A stretch of 64,000 nucleotides of DNA from NCBI RefSeq assembly GCF_002933275.1, contig NZ_PSSX01000010.1:1-64000 (forward strand), in the 5' to 3' direction. A program made the translations under genes and the position numbers. A model generated the notes under the pieces. It ran no database searches. It saw only the letters and a program-made list of their open reading frames with translations, and had not been told where the DNA came from. Within the stretch, counting starts at the first letter, position 1. The number at the start of each line of letters is the position of its first letter. This stretch comes from Marinobacter maroccanus (GTDB taxonomy: Bacteria > Pseudomonadota > Gammaproteobacteria > Pseudomonadales > Oleiphilaceae). Below, piece by piece: positions 59,910-64,000 of this stretch.

Positions 59910-61598
59910 TTATTTCTTCAACCCCATCTCCTCGATTGAAATCTCCCGCATCTTGAACTTCTGGATCTTCCCGGTGACGGTCATCGGGAATTCATCCACG
60001 AACTTGTAGTTCTTCGGGATCTTGAAGTGGGCGATCTTGCCCTTGCAGAAGGCCTGCAGGTCCTCGGCTGTGACGGGCGCCGCGTCCGGAGCCAGCTTCA
60101 CCCAGGCAATCAGCTCTTCGCCGTATTTGTCATCGGGAATGCCGGTTACCTGTACTTCTTCGATGGCCGGGTGGGTGTAGAGGAACTCTTCGATTTCTTT
60201 CGGGTAGATGTTCTCACCACCGCGGATAACCATGTCCTTGATGCGGCCCACGATCTGGATGTAGCCCTCTTCGTCCATGGTGGCCAGGTCGCCGGTATGC
60301 ATCCAGCCGGCATCGTCGATGGCTTCACGGGTTTTCTCTTCGTTGTTCCAGTATTTGAGCATCACGCTGTAGCCCCGGGTGCACAGCTCACCGATCTCGC
60401 CGCGCGGAACCACGTTGCCGGTGCCCGGATCAACGATCTTGGTTTCCAGGTGCGGCTGGGTGCGGCCCACGGTGGTTACCTGCTTCTCGAAAGGGTCCAG
60501 TGAGCTGGTCTGGGTTGAAACCGGGCTGGTTTCGGTCATGCCGTAGGCAATCTGAACCTCTTTCATGTTCATCTTACCGTTGACCTTCTTCATCACCTCG
60601 GCCGGGCAGATGGAGCCGGCCATAATACCGGTGCGCAGGGTGGAGAGGTCGTAGGTCTCGAACTCCGGCTCGGCCAGTTCGGCAATGAACATGGTTGGCA
60701 CGCCATACAGGGCGGTGGCCTTTTCCTGGTGCACGGCCTGCAGAACGGACTTGGGTTCGAAGCCTTCGCCCGGGTAGATCATGGTAGAGCCGTGGGTAAT
60801 GCAGCCCAGGTTGCCCATGACCATACCGAAGCAGTGGTACAGCGGCACCGGAATCACCAGGCGGTCTTTTTCTGTAAGCAGCTGACTCTCGCCCACAAAG
60901 TACCCGTTGTTGAGGATGTTGTGGTGGGTGAGGGTAGCGCCTTTCGGGTTACCGGTGGTGCCGGAGGTGAACTGGATGTTGATGGGATCATCGAACTGCA
61001 GTTCGCCCTGGCGTTTTACCAGATCGTCCTGTGATACGTCGCTTGCGAAGCCGACGAATTCCTTCCAGGTCCACATGCCATCGTGCTTGTCTTCGTGCAC
61101 GTTGATAACGGCACGCAACTCGGGCACGTGGTCGGCCTTGAGTTTGCCGGGGGCGCTGCGTTTCAGCTCCGGGGCCAGCTCGTAGATCATTTCACGGTAG
61201 TTGGAGGCCTTGAAGGTGTCTGCCGTTACCAGGGTGGTGATGCCGGCCAGGTTGAGCGCGTATTGCAGTTCATGCACGCCGTAGGCCGGGTTGATGTTCA
61301 CCAGGATGGCGCCGACTTTGGCGGTGGCGAACTGGGTAACGGTCCACTCGTAGCGGTTGGGGGACCAGATGCCCACACGGTCGCCGCGCTTAACGCCGAT
61401 GGCCATGAAGGCCCGGGCGGCTTCGTCGACTTTTTCAACAAACTCTTTGTAGGTCCAGCGAATGTCCTGATGCAGGCACACCAGGGCTTCGTTGTCCGGG
61501 TATTTTTCGGCGGTGCGGTCGAGCATTTCGCCGATGGTCATGCCCAGCAGGGGCTTTTCCGCGGTTCCGCTGGTATAACTTGGTAGAGTCTTGCTCAT
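59910..61598 (-). CDS. AMP-dependent acyl-CoA synthetase in liu operon
   Basis: 562 residues, FadD/medium-chain type: [20 protein letters not shown] (A3), AYGMTETSP (A5), GWMHTGDLA (A7), [21 protein letters not shown] (A8) and [12 protein letters not shown] (A10, catalytic Lys). It follows the HMG-CoA lyase and CMD-type genes and likely activates a branched or isoprenoid-derived acid that feeds the liu pathway (inference). The terminator follows. Confidence 0.9.
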   Translation of the reverse strand: MSKTLPSYTSGTAEKPLLGMTIGEMLDRTAEKYPDNEALVCLHQDIRWTYKEFVEKVDEAARAFMAIGVKRGDRVGIWSPNRYEWTVTQFATAKVGAILVNINPAYGVHELQYALNLAGITTLVTADTFKASNYREMIYELAPELKRSAPGKLKADHVPELRAVINVHEDKHDGMWTWKEFVGFASDVSQDDLVKRQGELQFDDPINIQFTSGTTGNPKGATLTHHNILNNGYFVGESQLLTEKDRLVIPVPLYHCFGMVMGNLGCITHGSTMIYPGEGFEPKSVLQAVHQEKATALYGVPTMFIAELAEPEFETYDLSTLRTGIMAGSICPAEVMKKVNGKMNMKEVQIAYGMTETSPVSTQTSSLDPFEKQVTTVGRTQPHLETKIVDPGTGNVVPRGEIGELCTRGYSVMLKYWNNEEKTREAIDDAGWMHTGDLATMDEEGYIQIVGRIKDMVIRGGENIYPKEIEEFLYTHPAIEEVQVTGIPDDKYGEELIAWVKLAPDAAPVTAEDLQAFCKGKIAHFKIPKNYKFVDEFPMTVTGKIQKFKMREISIEEMGLKK

Positions 61599-61650
61599 AT
61601 CTCTGCCTCCATTGTTTTTGTATTCGAGGGCGAGCAGGGTGGTTTACCTG

Positions 61651-62226
61651 CTAGCGACTCTGACTGTGATATTCCGGGTTAGGTTGCATATCGCTGGCTA
61701 TCGCCACGCGGTTGGACATGTTGTAGAAACCGATCAGGTTGCTGAGATCCCAGATGCCGCGGTCGCTGAGACCGGCATCCCGCAGGGCCTGGATGTCGTC
61801 TTCGGTGACGGTGGCCGGTGAGCGGGTAAGGTGGGAGGCAAAATCCAGCAGGGCCCGCTGACGTTTGTCGAGTTTGGCGCTGCGGTAGTTCATCACCATA
61901 TGCTCACCCAGCTGGGGATCGCCGCTCAGGACCCGTACGGCGGCGCCGTGGGCAACCAGGCAGTAGAAGCATTTGTTCTCTGAGGAGACCACCACGGCGA
62001 CCATTTCCCGCTCCAGTTTAGAGAGTTCACCTTCGCCAAGCATCAGCTCGTTGTACAGGCGGGTGAAACCTTCCAGTTGTTTGAGGTTCTGGCTGTAGGC
62101 CGTGAGTACGTTCGGGATCATGCCCAGCTTTTCCTGGCAGATCTGGAAGTACTTCTGGGTGTCCTCTGGCATCTCGCTGATCTCCGGGATGGGGAGATCC
62201 AGGGCGACTACGTTTTTCTTGCTCAT
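61651..62226 (-). CDS. Peroxidase-related CMD/AhpD-type protein
   Basis: 191 residues with the CMD redox motif ENKCFYCLVAHGAAVR (Cys86, Cys89, His93), as in AhpD and carboxymuconolactone decarboxylase folds. MVAVVVSSENKC is the family's helix start. Probably a peroxide- or thiol-linked protector within the pathway. Located between HMG-CoA lyase and the ligase, on the same strand. Confidence 0.88.
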   Translation of the reverse strand: MSKKNVVALDLPIPEISEMPEDTQKYFQICQEKLGMIPNVLTAYSQNLKQLEGFTRLYNELMLGEGELSKLEREMVAVVVSSENKCFYCLVAHGAAVRVLSGDPQLGEHMVMNYRSAKLDKRQRALLDFASHLTRSPATVTEDDIQALRDAGLSDRGIWDLSNLIGFYNMSNRVAIASDMQPNPEYHSQSR

Positions 62227-62255
62227 TCTTGGCTCCTAGCCTTCTTGTTCGGTGC

Positions 62256-62365
62256 TTTGGCGGGCGGGAACAGCTTCCCAGGACACGCTGTAAATACGTC
62301 CCTGTAAGCTTGACTGCAGCATCCATGCTGCAGACAGTCCTGGGAAGCTGTTCCCGCCCGCCAAT
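62256..62365. repeat. 110-bp palindromic element
   Basis: Perfect 29-bp inverted repeats (62256-62284 and 62337-62365, arm contains GGCGGGCGGGAACAGC) enclose a second perfect dyad, CTGCAGCAT-CC-ATGCTGCAG (62314-62333). It lies wholly between the HMG-CoA lyase and CMD-type genes in one operon. It looks like a REP/BIME- or MITE-type element; as RNA it would form a long cruciform and may tune downstream expression. Confidence 0.8.
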
Positions 62366-62369
62366 TTGA

Positions 62370-63278
62370 TCATTGGCAGTTGCCGCCGAGTGCCTGGCCG
62401 ACTTTGGAACCGTTGTGGCGGTTCAGCTGGCCACAGATCCAGTCGCCTGTGGCGACCAGCTTTTCAAGATCGACGCCGGTTTTGATGCCAAGGCCCTTAA
62501 GCAGGTATAGCACGTCTTCGGTGGCGACGTTGCCCGAGGCGCCTTTGGCGTAGGGGCAGCCGCCGAGGCCGGCGACGGAGGCATCGATGACGCTGACGCC
62601 TTCTTCCAGCACCGCATACAGGTTGGCCAGTGCCTGGCCATAGGTGTCGTGGAAGTGGGCTGCCAGCTTTTCCATGGGCACATGGGCGGCAACGGCTTCG
62701 AGCATTCGCTTGGCTTTGATCGGGGTGCCCACGCCGATGGTGTCGCCCAGAGAGATTTCGTGGCAGCCCATGTCGTACAGGGCTTTGGCCACGCTGGCCA
62801 CCTGTTCCGGGGCGATGTCGCCTTCGTACGGGCAGCCCATGACGGTGGAAACGTAACCACGCACGGGGATGCCGTATTTGCGGGCTTCTTCCACCACCGG
62901 GGCGAAGCGTTCGAGGCTTTCGGCGATGGTGCAGTTGATGTTCTTTTTGGTGAAGGATTCGGACGCGGCGCCGAACACGGCCACTTCGTCGGCCTTCGCT
63001 GCCAGTGCCCCCTCAAACCCTTTCAGGTTCGGGGTGAGGGCGGAGTAGCGAACGCCAGCCTTGCGATTGATGCCGGCCATCACCTCGGCGGCGTCGCCCA
63101 TTTGTGGCACCCATTTCGGGGACACGAAGCTGGCGGCCTCGATGTGGCTCAGGCCGCTGTCTGCCAGGCGGTCGATCAGCCCGGTTTTGATGGCGGTGGC
63201 GATCACCGGGCCGGGCTCGTTCTGGAGTCCGTCCCGGGGGCTCATCTCAACCAGGCGAACCTGTTTGGGAAAGGCCAT
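62370..63278 (-). CDS. liuE: Hydroxymethylglutaryl-CoA lyase
   Basis: 302 residues, HMGL-like TIM barrel: [17 protein letters not shown] (metal and catalytic Arg), [37 protein letters not shown] (metal His pair) and the lyase signature [20 protein letters not shown] with the catalytic Cys. It splits HMG-CoA to acetyl-CoA and acetoacetate, the last step of leucine degradation. The start overlaps the carboxylase stop. Gene symbol by pathway context. Confidence 0.93.
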   Translation of the reverse strand: MAFPKQVRLVEMSPRDGLQNEPGPVIATAIKTGLIDRLADSGLSHIEAASFVSPKWVPQMGDAAEVMAGINRKAGVRYSALTPNLKGFEGALAAKADEVAVFGAASESFTKKNINCTIAESLERFAPVVEEARKYGIPVRGYVSTVMGCPYEGDIAPEQVASVAKALYDMGCHEISLGDTIGVGTPIKAKRMLEAVAAHVPMEKLAAHFHDTYGQALANLYAVLEEGVSVIDASVAGLGGCPYAKGASGNVATEDVLYLLKGLGIKTGVDLEKLVATGDWICGQLNRHNGSKVGQALGGNCQ

Positions 63279-64000
63279 CAGCCTGCCTCCTCTTGTTTCG
63301 CTTCAGGGTCGTTCACCTCAATGGCAATCAGTTCGGCACCTTCGGAAACCTGGTCGCCTTCGGCGAAGAAGATCTCGGTGACCACGCCGTCGGCCGGGGC
63401 CTTGATGGCGTGTTCCATCTTCATGGCTTCCATGATCACCAGGCTTTGGCCGGCGGTTACCTTGTCGCCGACCTTGGCCTGCACGGCCACGATGGCGCCG
63501 TTCATGGGCGCGGCCAGGCTGCCGTCGCCGGCCATTTCCTCGAAGCCGTAGCTTTCCTTGTACACGTTGCAGTTGAAGGTATCGCCTTCGTAGAACAGCA
63601 CCAGCTGGTCGTTGTGCAGGTTGCCGTGGATGCTGATGCGGTGGCCGTTGATGACCGCCTGCAGATAATCGTCGTCCAGGCGGGCGGTGAGGTTGTAGAC
63701 GCTGTCGCCCACGTACACCTGATAACGGTCATCCCGCTCAAGCACCTTGAGGTCGTGAATCTCTTCACCGACCTGCAGCTGCAGTGGCTGGGCGTACTCG
63801 GAGTTCATGCGCCAGCTGTTCTGGCGGCCAAATGGCGACCAGGGGTCGGTGCTGACCACTTCCCGGGATTTGCGCTGCTCCAGAACGAAGCCGGCGGCCA
63901 GGACGAGGGCTTTGTGGGTATCCAGCTTGGATTTCGGGAACAGCAGTTCCCGGTGGTCATCAATGAAACCGGTGGTCAGGTCTGCTTCCCGGAACGGCTG
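63278..64000 (-). CDS. liuD: Methylcrotonyl-CoA carboxylase-type alpha subunit, C-terminal part
   Basis: Runs off the window edge; 240 residues visible. The C-terminal biotinyl domain holds the biotinylated Lys in [15 protein letters not shown], preceded by the BT-type linker region. It carries CO2 on biotin for the carboxyltransferase partner. The HMG-CoA lyase directly downstream makes methylcrotonyl-CoA the likely substrate, over acetyl- or propionyl-CoA. Confidence 0.88.
   Translation of the reverse strand, partial: QPFREADLTTGFIDDHRELLFPKSKLDTHKALVLAAGFVLEQRKSREVVSTDPWSPFGRQNSWRMNSEYAQPLQLQVGEEIHDLKVLERDDRYQVYVGDSVYNLTARLDDDYLQAVINGHRISIHGNLHNDQLVLFYEGDTFNCNVYKESYGFEEMAGDGSLAAPMNGAIVAVQAKVGDKVTAGQSLVIMEAMKMEHAIKAPADGVVTEIFFAEGDQVSEGAELIAIEVNDPEAKQEEAG

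Noticed and set aside
1..64000. CRISPR arrays, tRNA or rRNA genes, prophage
   Set aside because: No regularly spaced repeats, cloverleaf or rRNA signature sequences, and no phage structural genes were seen; the VgrG fragment belongs to a T6SS island.

Overview
The window reads as a chromosomal segment of a marine gammaproteobacterium, most like Marinobacter. This is a judgement from protein styles (liu genes, LIV transport, polyamine genes, RND pump) and moderately high GC; no rRNA or species marker is present. No tRNA, rRNA, CRISPR array or prophage was seen.

Layout. 1-6117: the tail of a type VI secretion (T6SS) vgrG, a DUF4123 adaptor, a LysM-domain cargo protein, a SUMF1-fold lipoprotein, a broken orphan copy of the cargo C-terminus and a second SUMF1-fold lipoprotein. 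This looks like an effector/immunity island that has picked up an alternative tail. 6317-9724: AI-2E-family permease, then an MDR oxidoreductase coupled to a proline-racemase-fold protein. 9897-17644: acyl-CoA synthetase, thioesterase and hydrolase, followed by a complete branched-chain amino-acid-type (LIV) ABC transporter. Both transcription units begin with the same near-palindromic operator. 17726-23427: two lipoproteins and an RND pump pair. 23440-25674: LigB-type dioxygenase, DoxX and a divergent LysR regulator. 25699-34501: polyamine locus, with potFGHI for uptake and puuA, puuC, puuB for gamma-glutamylated putrescine breakdown. 34601-41153: FN3 lipoprotein, a PAS-GAF-GGDEF cyclase, an ECF sigma/anti-sigma pair with a secreted protein, and an AraC-type regulator whose start is disturbed by a 22-bp tandem duplication. 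41242-46662: FAD dehydrogenase, TPP enzyme, exported protein, SGNH hydrolase and SMR pump.

46859 to about 51700 is an integron-type gene-cassette array without an integrase in the window (CALIN-like). Its attC-like sites show matching R''/R' boxes. They carry a small membrane protein, a HigBA and a CcdAB toxin-antitoxin pair, a DUF4239 fragment and a GFA-family protein. The first attC is interrupted by a complete group IIC-type intron with its own maturase.

51712-64000: serine hydrolase plus M14 peptidase, PsiE, a solute-binding protein, a TauD-type dioxygenase, an MFS carrier, a 661-aa protein of unknown function with a papain-like Gln/Cys/His/Asn pattern, and the downstream end of a liu (leucine/isovalerate) operon: carboxylase alpha subunit, HMG-CoA lyase, CMD/AhpD-type protein and acyl-CoA synthetase. 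The operators at 9821 and 12771 resemble those of the LiuR regulon, so uptake and breakdown of branched-chain amino or acyl compounds may be co-regulated with the liu genes.
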